DNA of 64,000 nucleotides from AC-32 sp963755635 (GTDB lineage Bacteria > Actinomycetota > Thermoleophilia > Gaiellales > Gaiellaceae), in contig CAVWKS010000007.1 in NCBI GenBank assembly GCA_963755635.1, positions 62,001-126,000 on the forward strand, given 5' to 3'. Position numbers and translations under genes: made by a program. This document shows positions 35,960 through 46,162 of the stretch, piece after piece; position 1 is the first letter of the stretch, and each line of letters starts with the position of its first letter. Below the pieces are notes generated by a model. The model did no database searches and had not been told where the DNA came from. It saw only the letters and a program-made list of their open reading frames with translations.

Positions 35960-36895
35960 TCGCGGCCTACAACGTCGCGAGCCTGGCCCCAGACGCCGTC
36001 TCCTCGGCGCTCGGTGAGACTCGCCCGCCCCTGGAGGTGATCGTCTGCGACGACGGCTCGGCGGACGACCTCACCGGCGCGCTCGAGCCGTTTCGGAGAC
36101 GGGATCACGCTGCTCCGCAGGAGAACCGCGGCGAGGGCTCCGCCAAGAAGCCGCCGCCCACGAGGCGGTCGGGCGATTACCTCGCCATCCTGGACGCGGA
36201 CGACGTGTACCTGCCGGAGCGACTCGAGGCGCTTGCCGAACTGGCGGTCTCGAGGCCGGATCTCGACATCCTCACCACCGACGCAGTGCTGGAAGTGGAC
36301 GGGACGGCGGTCCGGCGCTGTTACGCGGACAAGCTCCCGTTCGAGGTCGACGATCAGCGGACCACGATCCTCCGGCGCAACTTCGTGCTCGGGCTCGTGG
36401 CCGTGCGGCGGGAACGGTTCCTGGACGCAGGGGGCTTCGACGAGTCGCTCCGCTACGCCACGGACTGGGACCTCTGGGCGAGGCTGATCCTCGACGGGTC
36501 GCGCGTCGGTGCGGTGATGGAGCCGCTCGCGCGCTACCGCATTCGCGAGGGAAGCCTGAGCGGCTCGCGGACGAACCTGCTCGAGGGGCGCATCCGCGTG
36601 CTTCGCAAAGCGGCCTCGCACCCGTCACTCACCCCCGCGGAGCGCCGTGTGGTGAAAGGGTCGATCGCGCTAGAGCGGCGCCGGCTCGCCCTGGCGGAGG
36701 CCCGGGCCGCGCTCGCCGGCGAGCTGCCGCGGCCGCGCCGGCGGTCGCTCGCGGTGGCCGTGGGACCAGGGCGGATTCTCCCGGACGCGCGTGAAGGCGT
36801 TTGCCGCTGCCCTTGCGCCACGGCATGCGCGACAGCGCCTCGCGGCCGGGACCCGCGAGACCACCGGCGGCGTTCGTCTACCCGCGGACGGCTAG
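35953..36895 (+). CDS. Family 2 glycosyltransferase (copy B), frame-broken
   Basis: The blocks LIAAYNVASLAPDAVSSAL, VIVCDDGSADDLTGAL, YLAILDADDVYLPERLEAL, PDLDILTTDAVLEVDG, YATDWDLWARLIL and ARYRIREGSLSG define a GT-A protein paralogous to copy A. Two compensating shifts lie between about 36095 and 36170 (the true segment should read DGITLLR, ENRGEGSAK, EAVGDY). The C-terminus after about 36780 continues in another frame (VKAFAAALAPRHARQRLAAG) to a TAG at 36893-36895. The GTG at 35953 may be internal; an upstream ATG at 35886 is in another frame. Confidence 0.8.
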
Positions 36896-38551
36896 TGACG
36901 GCGGAGGAGCCGGCGCCGAAGGTGTCCGTGCGCGCGGTGGACGACACGGCCCTTCCGCAGGAGGACGCAAAGGCCTTGCCGTTGACCCTGGTGACGACCG
37001 CCGACGGCTGTGACGTCGCGGGCCCCGGCCAACCCGCTCCGCGTTGGTGGCGGTCACTACGACCCGAAGCCGACTGCCGATGTCGTTGGTCGCCAGGTTG
37101 TAGGTCGGGGACGACTCGCCGGCGATCGGCGAACACCCATCGCCGCTCGAGTCGCAGCGCAGCCACTGGTACGCGAAGCTCGTCGGGCTGCCGGTCCAGG
37201 TGCCCTGCGCCGCGGACAATGCTCGGTGGTGCCTGATCACCGAGATGGCCGGGAGTTGCGTGTTCACCGGAAGGTCGCCCGGAGGAGGAGTGGCGGCGGC
37301 GCCTGGGCGGCGTTCAGGAGCACGGCGTCCGTCGGTCCCACGGTGACGCTCGAACCGATCGTGCCGTCCGGGAGCACGTAGCTCCCCCCGAGAGGGACGG
37401 TCTGGGAGCTGGTGGAGAGGGGTCTCAGCACGACGGCTCCGCCTGAGAACAAGCGCAACCAGGCGACACCGACCCGGGCGCGAGGCCCGGTCGGTGTGCC
37501 GAGATCAATGGTCCAGTCCGGGGCGTACGGGTCCTGGGCCTCCGGCGTAGTCGGCTCGTAGACGAGCGCGCTCGCGCCTCCGGTCCAGTCGAGGAGGAAG
37601 CTCGCGCGCGCGTAGCGCATCGAGTGAGCATCACCAGACGGAGCGTACGTGATCCCAAGGAATGTCTTCCCGGCTGCTTCCGTGCGTGCGAACAGCGCTT
37701 GACGGATGCTCCAGTCGTTGTGCGTCCCGTCGTCGGTCAGCCAGCGGCTCGAGTCGCTGCCCCCACTTGGAGAAGTACTCCTGCACCGCGCCGGAGCTGT
37801 ACGAGACCCAGCGGTCCCAGCGCGCGAGCCCGCCGGCCGACCACGAGTCGTCGAGGGAGATGTTCGGCATCGCGAGGTATCCAGCCGAGCGGAGGCCGGG
37901 GCCGACCTGGCTGAGGAAGCTCTCGGTCGCCGCGCCGTACTGCCCGCTCGTCGGGTAACGCGCGATCGTCCGTCCGCAGAGGTGCCAGTTCTCCGACTCG
38001 TTGACGTCGTCGAGCATGACGCCGTCCCAAGGGGCCGAGCGCAGGTCGGCGAGGACGTTGTTGAGCCATTGCTGCTGGTAGGCGGCGCTGCCGACGTCCA
38101 TCTGCCAGGCACCATTGAAGTCGCAGAACTCGATCCGGGCCCCGGTCGTGTCCGTGAGGAACCAGTCCGGATGGTGCCTGTCCGCCCAGCAGTAGCCCAC
38201 GCCGGCAGGCAGTTGCGCGTTGTCGACCCCGTTCGTGCAGTCATAGGACAGCGTCGCCGCGACGTCCTTGTAGACCAGAACCTTCAGATTCGGGTTCTGG
38301 CTCTTCAGCTGCGGGATCAGGCCGGCCTGCCAGGAATTGAGGACGACGTACGAGTACTGGTTCGCCTCCGAAAGGCCGTAGTTGGCGCAGCCGGTGCAGA
38401 TGCGCAGCATTCCCGTCGTCGGAGTCGACGGCACGTTCGTGCCGCCTCCGCCGGCCCTGACGCCCGCAGCGAGGGTCAGCGCAAGCGCAAGCGCGACGAG
38501 GAATGTGAGGCGGCGGCGGAGACGAGCTGAGACTGGGGTCCCTCCGGGCAA
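36878..38551 (-). CDS. Secreted glycoside-hydrolase-like protein (GHL15-like) with C-terminal Ig-like module, frame-broken
   Basis: From ATG 38551 a signal peptide (RLRRRLTFLVALALALTLAAG) leads to a predicted TIM-barrel like hypothetical family GHL15: VVLNSWQAGLIPQLKSQNPN, KVLVYKDVAATLSY, MDVGSAAYQQQWLNNVLADL, DGVMLDDVNESENW and YLAMPNISLDDSWSAG. Near 37740 the frame changes and the rest (GTHNDWSIRQALFA, FLLDWTGGASALVYEP) follows. After another shift near 37300 comes one Ig-like module, GTWTGSPTSFAYQWLRCDSS, as seen repeated in Thermoleophilia secreted proteins. It could cut or modify an exported polysaccharide; it lies on the opposite strand to its neighbours. The 3' end is uncertain. Confidence 0.7.
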
Positions 38552-38605
38552 AGGAGTCGAAGCTGACGCCCGGGTGATCGGCAGCCCATAGGGGCCGCTC
38601 GTCCC

Positions 38606-39707
38606 TCAAGCGAGGAGGAGGCTCTCGGTCAGGTCGTCGTAGAGGGCGACCGTCTGGCGCACCATGCGCTCCCGGCGAAATTCGCTCCGGACGCGCGCGC
38701 GGCCCTCTTCACCGAGCGTGCGCGCCCGATCCGGCGCCTCCAGCAGGCCCGCGAGCGCGTCCGCGGCCGCGTCCGGGTCTCCAGGCTCGAAGAGCACCCC
38801 GGTCTTGCGCTCGGCGACGAGCTCCGGCACGCCTCCGACACGGGTAGCGGCCACGGGCAGCCCGGCAGCCATCGCCTCGAGGATGCTGTAGGGGCAGCCT
38901 TCGTGGTCGCTGGTGAGCAGGAAGCACTCGGCCTCCGCGAGCAGGTCGGGAACGTCGTCCCGCTTGCCCAGCAGGCGCACGGCGTCCTGCACGCCGAGCT
39001 CGGAGACCAGCGCGGCCACCTCAGCGTCGAGCGGGCCGTCGGCGATGACGTCGAGTGAGGCCTCGGGATGCCGTTGCCTGAGGCGGGCGAGCGCCCTGAT
39101 GGCAATGTCGGGGCGCTTCGCCTCGGCGAGCCGGCCGACGAGCGCGATGCGCCCGCGCACGGGTCGGCGTGGCCGCTCGAAACGGGCCGGGTCGATCCCG
39201 TTCCGGATCACGCGGTACTGCGTCTCCGTCCCGACCCCCGCGGCGAGCCCGGCGCGACGTTCCGCGTCCGCTACCGCCACGATCGCGCCGCACCAGTGTG
39301 CGGCCAGGCGCTCTAGCCTGAGCCAGAGACCGGAGCGCTCGTCGTGGGCCCAGAAGGACCACCCGTGTGGCGTGAATACGGTCCGCCCCCGCCGGCGGCG
39401 CAGGACGGACGCCAGGCGGAGAGGAACCCGGCCTTCGAAGCGTGCGCGTGGACGACGTCCGCGCGGGCGGCCAGCCGGGCGAGATGGCGGAGATCCGCGG
39501 CGTCCGAGAGCTGCGGCTCCTTACCGGGAGACAGCGGGTGCAGCGCCACTCCCGGCGCCCTGCAAGCTCGAGCCAGGGATCCGATCCGGGCGGGCAGGCG
39601 ACGTCCACGAGCCAGCCCTCCGGGTCGAGACCATGGACGATGTCGAGCACGTGCCGGGCCACCCCGCCGTCGGGTGGATAGAGGGTCAAGAGCAGGCGAC
39701 GGCGTAC
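38606..39707 (-). CDS. Family 4 glycosyltransferase, frame-broken N-terminal half
   Basis: The C-terminal half is a clean frame (38606-39280): YRVIRNGIDPARFERPRRPV, ALVGRLAEAKRPDIAIRALA and the donor motif TSDHEGCPYSILEAMAAGLP. Upstream pieces in two other frames supply the N-terminal GT-B domain: LYPPDGGVARHVLDIVHGLD, LHPLSPGKEP, ARADVVHAHASKAGFLSAW. Frame changes lie near 39300, 39430 and 39550. The start codon is unclear (about 39690-39707; candidates are TTG and CTG). It adds a sugar in the polysaccharide pathway and is divergent from the Wzz/kinase gene. Confidence 0.75.
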
Positions 39708-39767
39708 CGATGCAGAAGGAAGGGCGGCTATCCTTCGACCGCCTCCCTGCCCGCGGGCCCAACCTCG

Positions 39768-41068
39768 ATGAACCTCAGCGAAGTTCTCTCCGTCCTCTGG
39801 CATCGCAAGCTGGTCGTGATCGGCGTGCTCGCCGTCGCGATCGTCGCTGCGGTCGGGGCGCTCAAACTCGTGACGCCAGTCTACGAGGCAACCTCGACGC
39901 TGGCGCTCCAGCCGCAGAACCTCACGAACGACCTCGCGTTCTTCCAGACGATCGACGCGATCGTGCCGATCTACGCAACGGCCGCGCAGTCGACCGTAAC
40001 CCTCGACATGGCACGTGCCCGGAACGGCGGCCAGCTCGGCGACATCTCGGTTCGTACGTTCCAGGGCGCACCGATCTTCAAGATCGATGCCCGGGACACG
40101 AACAGGTCCATCGCCCAATCATCCGCGCAGCAGGTGACCGAGACGCTCCGCAGGCAGGTGGCCGCCGGCAAGGCGGGGATCCCCTCGCTGCGCGTTGCAC
40201 AGATCGACCGTCCGGGGTTGCCGGCCTCTCCGGTGTTCCCCGACACCAAGCTGACGCTCGCCGTCGCTGCGCTGCTCGGCCTCGGCCTCGGCATCGCGGC
40301 CGCGCTGCTCCGGGAGAACTTCTCGAGCCGTGTACGGACGCGTGGCGAGCTGGAGACTGCAAGCGGCCTCCCGGTATACGCCGAGCTTCCGGTCGAGCGC
40401 GCGCTGCGAGGCGGCGTGTCGCCCGAGCTGCTCACTTCGAGCACCGAGCTGCGCACGATCAACGAAGCCCTGCGTGATCTCCGGACGAATCTGGCCTACG
40501 CGGGCAACGGGACGATCAAGACCGTCACCGTGACGAGCCCCGAGGGCAGCCACGGCAAGTCGACGGTCGCTCTTGGGCTCGCGGTCGCGATAGCGCGCTC
40601 GGGCGCGAAGACGCTCCTGATCGACGCCGATCTCCGTCGCGGGGGGGTCGCGGAGATGCTGGACATTCCGCGCGTGCCGGGGCTGTACGAGGCGATGAGC
40701 GCCACGCGTCTCGACGGAGGCGTGATCCGCGAGACGGCGTGCCCAATCTGCAGGTCATGACCGGCGGCCGGATCGTCAGCGACCCGGGCGAGGTCCTCTC
40801 GACGCGCTTCTCCCAGCTGCTCGAGAAGCTCGAGCAATCGTATGACGCGATCGTGCTCGATACGACGCCGCTCGTCCCGGTCAACGACGCGCGGGTCATC
40901 TCGAGCCTCTCGACGGCGACGCTGATCGTCGCGAGGTCGGGAAGGGCGACGAGGGCCTCCGTCAAGGAGGCGGTCGACCGATTGGCTCTGATCGCGGTCA
41001 CGCCGACGGCCGCCGTGCTCAACATGTCGAAGAGCCGCGGGGCCCGGGACCTACTACGGGACCCCTGA
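39768..41068 (+). CDS. Wzz-type chain-length regulator fused to a BY-kinase domain, one missing base
   Basis: The ATG at 39768 starts a Wzz domain with TM1 (VVIGVLAVAIVAAVGALKL) and TM2 (LTLAVAALLGLGLGIAAALL), then a cytoplasmic ATPase with Walker A in TSPEGSHGKSTVALGLA and Walker A' LLIDADLRRGG. A missing G near 40738 shifts the frame; the remainder has YDAIVLDTTPLVPVNDARVI (Walker B) and ends ARDLLRDP. BY-kinases control polysaccharide chain length through tyrosine phosphorylation. No C-terminal Tyr cluster is visible, which is unusual. The LMW phosphatase gene 3.5 kb downstream is a plausible partner. Joined length about 434 residues. Confidence 0.88.
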
Positions 41069-41117
41069 AGCCGCGGAAGAGCGAACCGTCGTCCGCGGGC
41101 GCGCCTAGTCCCGCGCG

Positions 41118-42461
41118 ATGGGCGCCGCGGCCCCGACCACCCGGCAGATCCGCTGGCCCGGTCTCGGCGCCCCCGTCGCGGTCGTAGCGCTCGTCGCGAT
41201 CGTCTGCGCGCTTGCGCTCGCCGCCGCGAGCGGGCCTCTGCAAGTGCTCGTCGGCCTCTCTGCGCTGATCGCGGTCGTCGTCTGCGCGCTGCGGGCCGAC
41301 CTCGCGCTACTGCTGCTGGTTGCGACGGCACCGCTCGAGGCGCTTTTTCCCGGAGGCTCCGGCGGCGGGCTCACGGTCACCAAGGTCGTGGGGGCGCTCT
41401 GCTTCATCAGCTTCGCGCTCAGCGCCGTGGTCGGGCGGCGGCGCTTGTGGGCCGGCGTCCCGCACGCGCTGGTCTTCGGGATCCTCGGGATTGCCATGCT
41501 CTCCACGCTCGCTGCGCGCTCGACCGCGGACGCGATGACGACGACAACGCGCTACGCGAGCTTCGTCGCGCTCTTCTTCGTCGTCAGCCAGTTCGTGGGA
41601 GACCACCAGCTCCAGCGAAGGATCGCCTGGGTGCTCTCGATCGCCTCGGCCGTCGCCGGGATCGTCGCGGCCTCGTATTTCCTCTCGGGCCGGACCCTCT
41701 CGGCGCGGCTGCCAAACGGGGATCCGAACGACATAGCGTTCATCCTCGCCACGACACTGCCGCTCACGTTCTGGCTGCTCCGCGAGCCTGGCAGGCGGCG
41801 CGCGCTCGCGACGCTTCTGCTCGGCATTATCTCCGTCTCGATCCTGCTCACGCTCTCGCGCGGCGCTCTGGTCGGGCTTGGCGCAGCCGTGGTCTGGCTC
41901 GCGCTCGCCGAGAGGCGCTTCCTCCGGCCGCTGCTGGCCGGAGCCGTCGTCGCCGGCCTCATCCTCGTCCTGGTTGTGCACGTGAAGCACAACAGGATCG
42001 AGACGGGGCTGCGCGCAAAGCAGAAGGTTGCGAGCGCCAACGTCACGAGTCGGCTCGAGGCCTGGAAGGCGGCGAGCAAGCTCGCCGTCGACCATCCCGC
42101 GCTCGGCGTCGGGCCGGGCAACTTCCAGTACTACTTTCTCCAGGCGACCGACAGTCCTCCGGGGACGACGCGTCTGCGCGTCGTGCACAACGCCTACCTC
42201 GATGTCGCCGCCGAGCTCGGCCCGACGGCAATGCTGCTCTTCATCGCCTACATCGGAACGGTCTTCGCGCAGCTCACCAGTGCGCGACGCCTCGAGGTCG
42301 GCCCACCGGGTTTCGCCGCCGCCCTTCGCGTCTCGCTCGTGATCGCGGCCGTGTCGTCGCTCACGCTCTCCGAGCAGTACTTCGCTCCGTTCTGGCTGAT
42401 CGGCGGGCTCGCCGCCGCGCTGTGGCGAGAAGCCCGGCAGGTGGGCAGCACCGCCGCGTGA
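41118..42461 (+). CDS. O-antigen ligase/polymerase-like membrane protein (Wzy/WaaL type)
   Basis: The ATG at 41118 gives 447 residues with about 11-12 membrane helices and a large loop with the family pattern: SARLPNGDPNDIAFILATTL, LLTLSRGALVGLGAAV (SRGA), VTSRLEAWKAASKLAVDHP, LGVGPGNFQYYF and RVVHNAYLDVAAELG. This is the Wzy_C/O-antigen ligase family that joins polysaccharide units or attaches them to an acceptor outside the cell. It overlaps the next gene (GTGA). A second, longer homologue lies at 46-48 kb. Confidence 0.87.
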   Translation: MGAAAPTTRQIRWPGLGAPVAVVALVAIVCALALAAASGPLQVLVGLSALIAVVVCALRADLALLLLVATAPLEALFPGGSGGGLTVTKVVGALCFISFALSAVVGRRRLWAGVPHALVFGILGIAMLSTLAARSTADAMTTTTRYASFVALFFVVSQFVGDHQLQRRIAWVLSIASAVAGIVAASYFLSGRTLSARLPNGDPNDIAFILATTLPLTFWLLREPGRRRALATLLLGIISVSILLTLSRGALVGLGAAVVWLALAERRFLRPLLAGAVVAGLILVLVVHVKHNRIETGLRAKQKVASANVTSRLEAWKAASKLAVDHPALGVGPGNFQYYFLQATDSPPGTTRLRVVHNAYLDVAAELGPTAMLLFIAYIGTVFAQLTSARRLEVGPPGFAAALRVSLVIAAVSSLTLSEQYFAPFWLIGGLAAALWREARQVGSTAA

Positions 42462-43553
42462 AGGTCGTCTACGTCTGCACCCTGGAAGCCGGGGGGCCGC
42501 TGACGCACCTTCGCGAGCTCGCGCCCCACGTTGCCGCCGAAGGGGTCGACGTACGCGTGGTGTGCGCCTCGGAAGAGGCGGCATTGCCGTTTCGAGCCTC
42601 GGGGCTGGAAGCGGTCGTGCGACCGCTCCGTGACAAGCTCGACCTCGCAGGGGCGGCGCGGATTCGCCCCGAGCTGGCCGATGCCGACATCCTGCACACT
42701 CACGACCGGCGCGCCGGCCTGCTCGTGCGACCGCTTGCGCGATCCGTCGCCGCCCGCTCCGTGCACACCCTTCACGGTGTCCCAGACGAGCTCTTCGGCC
42801 GGGTCGGCCGGCAGATCCCTGTCGAGGATCCGCACGCCTCCCGCGCCAGGCTCCTTTGGCTCGAGCACGGCCTGCTCCGCATCGAGGCGCTGCTCAGCTA
42901 CCTCGGCACGGTGGTCGTCCCGTCGAAGGCGCTTGCCGACTACGCGATTCGCTGCGGCTTCCCCTCCCAGCGGATCAGGGTGATTCCAAACGGCGTGCCT
43001 GTGCGACGGCGCGAGCCCGGCCCTGCTCACCATCCGCTCGTGATCGGCACCGCCGCGCTGCTCGAACGGCGCAAGGGAATCGACGTCCTGCTCGAAGCCA
43101 GCGCACGGCTCGCGATCCCTCATAGGCTCGTGATTATGGGCGACGGCCCGCTGCGCGGCTGAGCTCGAAGCGCTTGGCGACCGCCTCGGAGCAAGCGCGG
43201 AGTTCGCAGGCTTCGTTCCCGAACTCGCCGGGCGACTCGAGGAGCTCGACGTTTTCGTGCTCCCGAGCCGCGGCGAGAACCTGCCGGTCGCGATCCTCGA
43301 GGCGATGGCGGTGGCGCTGCCCGTGGTCGCGACGCGGGTGGGCGGGGTGCCCGAGGTCGTCCGCGACGGGGAGAGCGGCCTGCTCGTCGAGCCGGAGGAC
43401 GTGGAGGGCCTTGCCGCAGCGCTCGCCCGGCTCGCCGAGGGCGAGGAGCGCGAGCGCCTCGGTCGCGCAGCCGCCGCGCGGATCGCCGAGCACTTCGAGG
43501 CCGGGCTCGTCGCGAGGCAGATGGTCGCGCTCTACCGCGAGCTCGTGAGCTAG
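42458..43553 (+). CDS. Family 4 glycosyltransferase, split by one extra base
   Basis: The GTG at 42458 starts KVVYVCTLEAGGPLTHLREL, DILHTHDRRAGLLVRPLARS, TLHGVPDELFGRVGRQIP and ALLERRKGIDVLLEA. Near 43157 one extra G creates a false TGA; the next frame continues AELEALGDRLGASAEFAGFV and ends in the donor motif PSRGENLPVAILEAMAVALP. Joined length about 364 residues. The stop at 43551-43553 shares a base with the next gene's GTG. It is part of a tightly coupled rightward unit (41118-44608). Confidence 0.85.
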
Positions 43554-44608
43554 TGCGGATCCTGCACACCATCCAGGAGCTGAAGACAGGTGGGGCGGAA
43601 CGAGTCGTCCTGGCGCTCACGGCTGCCGCCCGGGCGGCGGGCCACGAGGTCGCGGTCGCCGCCGCCGGCCCGCTCACGCAGGAGCTGACCGGCCCTCGGC
43701 TCGAGCTCCCTCTGATCGAGCGCCGCCTCGGACGGCTCCCCGGCGCGATCCTCGCAGTGCGCCGCGCGGTTCGAGAGGCCTCGCCCGACCTCGTGCATTG
43801 CCACAACCCTGGGCTGGCCGCCGCTGTCGGCCCCGCCACGCTGCGTGGCAGGAGGCCGCCGAGTCTCGTCAGCGTCCACGGCGTTCAGGACGAGGACTAC
43901 GCTCGGGCTGCGCGCGTTCTTCGGCTTGCGGGACTCCCCGTCGTCGCCTGTGGGCCGGGGATTGCCGCCGCGCTGTCCGAGGCGGGCTTGCGGCCGCTCA
44001 CGACGATCCTCAACGGCGTCTCGGCGGCCCCGCCCGCGGCCGACCGCGCCGCTCTTGCGGCCGAGCTGGGCATCTCTCCGGACAAGCCGCTGCTCATCGC
44101 CGTCGGGCGACTCGTCCCGGTCAAGAACCACGAGCTGGCGATCCGCGCCCTTGCGGACGTTCCGGGCGCAATCCTCGTGATCGTCGGCGACGGGCCGCTG
44201 CTCGAGGAGCTCCGCGCGTGCGCGCGGGAGACCGGCGTAGCCGACCGCGTCGTGTTCACGGGCCTGCGCTCGGATGCGCGAGCGCTGATCGGCGCGGCCG
44301 ATGCCGTGGTCCTTCCGTCCCGCGCCGAAGGGCTCCCGCTCGTGGCCCTCGAGACGCTCGTCGCGGGAACGCCGCTCGTTGCGACGGACGTCCGAGGCAT
44401 GCGTGAGCTCGTCGGCGAGGAAGCGGCGCTGCTCGTGCCGTCGAACGATGCGACCGCGCTCGCAGAGGCGCTCAGGCGCGTGCTCGGCGACCGGTCGCTG
44501 GCGGCCGGGCTGGCAGGGGCCGGCAGAGCCGTGGCGCGCGGATATTCCGAGGAGCGCATGGCCGCGGAGTACCTCGAGCTCTACGAGAGCCTCGCAGGGC
44601 GCCGTTAA
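43553..44608 (+). CDS. Family 4 glycosyltransferase
   Basis: This intact 351-residue protein begins MRILHTIQELKTGGAERVVL, the classical GGAE acceptor signature of capsule glycosyltransferases. The hinge is LIAVGRLVPVKNHELAIRAL and the donor motif is PSRAEGLPLVALETLVAGTP. It overlaps the preceding gene (TAGTG), and the phosphatase gene follows after 9 bp, so all three share a transcript. The sugar specificity is not readable. Confidence 0.9.
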   Translation: MRILHTIQELKTGGAERVVLALTAAARAAGHEVAVAAAGPLTQELTGPRLELPLIERRLGRLPGAILAVRRAVREASPDLVHCHNPGLAAAVGPATLRGRRPPSLVSVHGVQDEDYARAARVLRLAGLPVVACGPGIAAALSEAGLRPLTTILNGVSAAPPAADRAALAAELGISPDKPLLIAVGRLVPVKNHELAIRALADVPGAILVIVGDGPLLEELRACARETGVADRVVFTGLRSDARALIGAADAVVLPSRAEGLPLVALETLVAGTPLVATDVRGMRELVGEEAALLVPSNDATALAEALRRVLGDRSLAAGLAGAGRAVARGYSEERMAAEYLELYESLAGRR

Positions 44609-44617
44609 CGTTCTGTC

Positions 44618-45214
44618 GTGACCAGCGCCGCCGAGCAGTACGTGTTCGAAATCGTCGTCATCTGCTCCGGTAACCGGTTCCGCAGCCCGATCGCGCAAGC
44701 TGTTCTCCAGGAAGCGTCGGCCGGCCTGCCGGTCCGCGTCGGCTCTGCCGGGACCCTCGACCTGCAACCGGGGCCTGCGCTTCCGCAGGCGATCACGTTC
44801 GGGAACTCGCTAGGGCTCGATCTTTCCGCTCATGCCTCGCGTCGCGTTGCCGGCTCCGACCTGAGCGAAGCCGATCTCGTGATCGGCTTCGAGCCGATTC
44901 ACGCGGCCACCGCGGTCATGGACGCCCGCGCGCGCCGGGAGCGCACCTTCCTGCTCACCGAGCTCGTGGGACTCCTGGCGCACGTCGCGCTGCCCGTGGA
45001 CGCCTGGCCGGTCGAGCGCGCGAGGAGCGTCGTCCGCGAGGCGAACGAGCTGCGCAGACGCGGGCCCACGAGCCAGTGGGAGGAGATCGCCGACCCGATG
45101 GGCGGTCCGGAAGCGGGCTTCGTCGCCACCGGCCGGCTCGTCCGGGAGCTCACTCTCTCCCTGGCGCAGTCCCTGTTCGGGCTGCGGTCGAGCCAGGGAC
45201 GTGACTCTCGATGA
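44618..45214 (+). CDS. Low-molecular-weight protein-tyrosine phosphatase
   Basis: The GTG at 44618 gives 198 residues. The catalytic P-loop is VVICSGNRFRSPIAQAVL (CxxNxxRS) near residues 14-30, and the acid Asp is in EEIADPMGGPEAGF, so this is a Wzb/Etp-like LMW-PTP. Such enzymes remove phosphates from the tyrosines of BY-kinases and so set chain length. The middle is longer than in E. coli Wzb. The BY-kinase fusion is 3.5 kb upstream on the same strand. The 3' end overlaps the convergent SDR gene by about 65 bp. Confidence 0.87.
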   Translation: MTSAAEQYVFEIVVICSGNRFRSPIAQAVLQEASAGLPVRVGSAGTLDLQPGPALPQAITFGNSLGLDLSAHASRRVAGSDLSEADLVIGFEPIHAATAVMDARARRERTFLLTELVGLLAHVALPVDAWPVERARSVVREANELRRRGPTSQWEEIADPMGGPEAGFVATGRLVRELTLSLAQSLFGLRSSQGRDSR

Positions 45215-46162
45215 CGTCGGCGAGAATCCGGTCGAGGTCGCGCTCGGGCGCCCAGCCGATCGCGTCGCGGATCTTGGCGGTCGCCGGCTCGCGGTGGAGC
45301 GTGTCCTCGATGCCGAGTCCGTAGACCTGGTCGTAGGGGACGAAGACGAGCTTCGGAGTCGCTGCCCGTCGCCTGCTTCACCCGCTCTGCGAGGTCGACG
45401 ATGCGGATCCGCTCCGAGGAGCCGACGTTGAAGATCTCGCCCGAGATCTCGCGCGCATCCATCACGCCGGTCAGCGCCCGCACGGTGTCGGCGACGTGGC
45501 AGAAGGAGCGCGTCTGCGTGCCGTCGCCGTGCACCTCCAGGGGCTCGCCCGCCAGCGCGCGCTCGACGAAGCGAGGGATCACCATGCCGTAGCGGCCGCT
45601 CTGCCTCGGGCCGACCGTGTTGAAGAGGCGGACGATCACGGCGTCCAGGCCCTGCTCGAGGTGGTACGAGAGCGCGAGGTGCTCGTCCATCGCCTTCGAG
45701 TCCGCATAGAGCCAGCGCTTCTCGGTGGTCGGGCCATAGATGCGTCGGTCGTTCTCTGCGAGCGGGCGCTCCTCGCGGTGGTCGCCGTAGACCTCCGAGC
45801 TCGAGGCGATCAGGACGCGCTTGCCGAGCTTGCTTGCGTAGCCGAGCACGATCTCGGTTCCCTGGACGTTCGTCACCATCGTGTGCACCGGCTGCTCGAC
45901 GATCAGCCGTACGCCGACTGCCGCGGCGAGGTGGAAGATGACGTCGCAGCGCTGGACGAGGTCTCCGACCACCGACGGCGGCGAGCACCGAGTCGACGAC
46001 GAGGTGGTAGTCGGGGCGGTCGCGCAGCGCGGCCACGTTGTCGAGCGAGCCCGTCGAGACGTCGTCGAGGGCGTAGACCTCCCAGCCGCCGGCGAGCAGC
46101 AGCTCCGAGAGGTGTGAGCCGATGAATCCCGCCCCACCGGTGACAAGCGCCTTCCCCGCCAC
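45150..46162 (-). CDS. NAD-dependent SDR epimerase/dehydratase, two frameshifts
   Basis: The GTG at 46162, sharing a base with the stop of the ligase-like gene, starts GKALVTGGAGFIGSHLSELL. After a shift near 45970 the main frame holds FHLAAAVGVRLIVEQPVHTM, ASSSEVYGDHREERPL, WLYADSKAMDEHLALSYHLE (YxxxK variant YADSK), VIVRLFNTVGPRQSGRYGMV and GDGTQTRSFCHVADTV. After a second shift near 45355 the end reads LVFVPYDQVYGLGIEDTLHR and stops at 45150. It resembles UDP-glucuronate decarboxylases or UDP-hexose 4-epimerases that prepare sugar donors. Joined length is about 337 residues. Confidence 0.82.
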
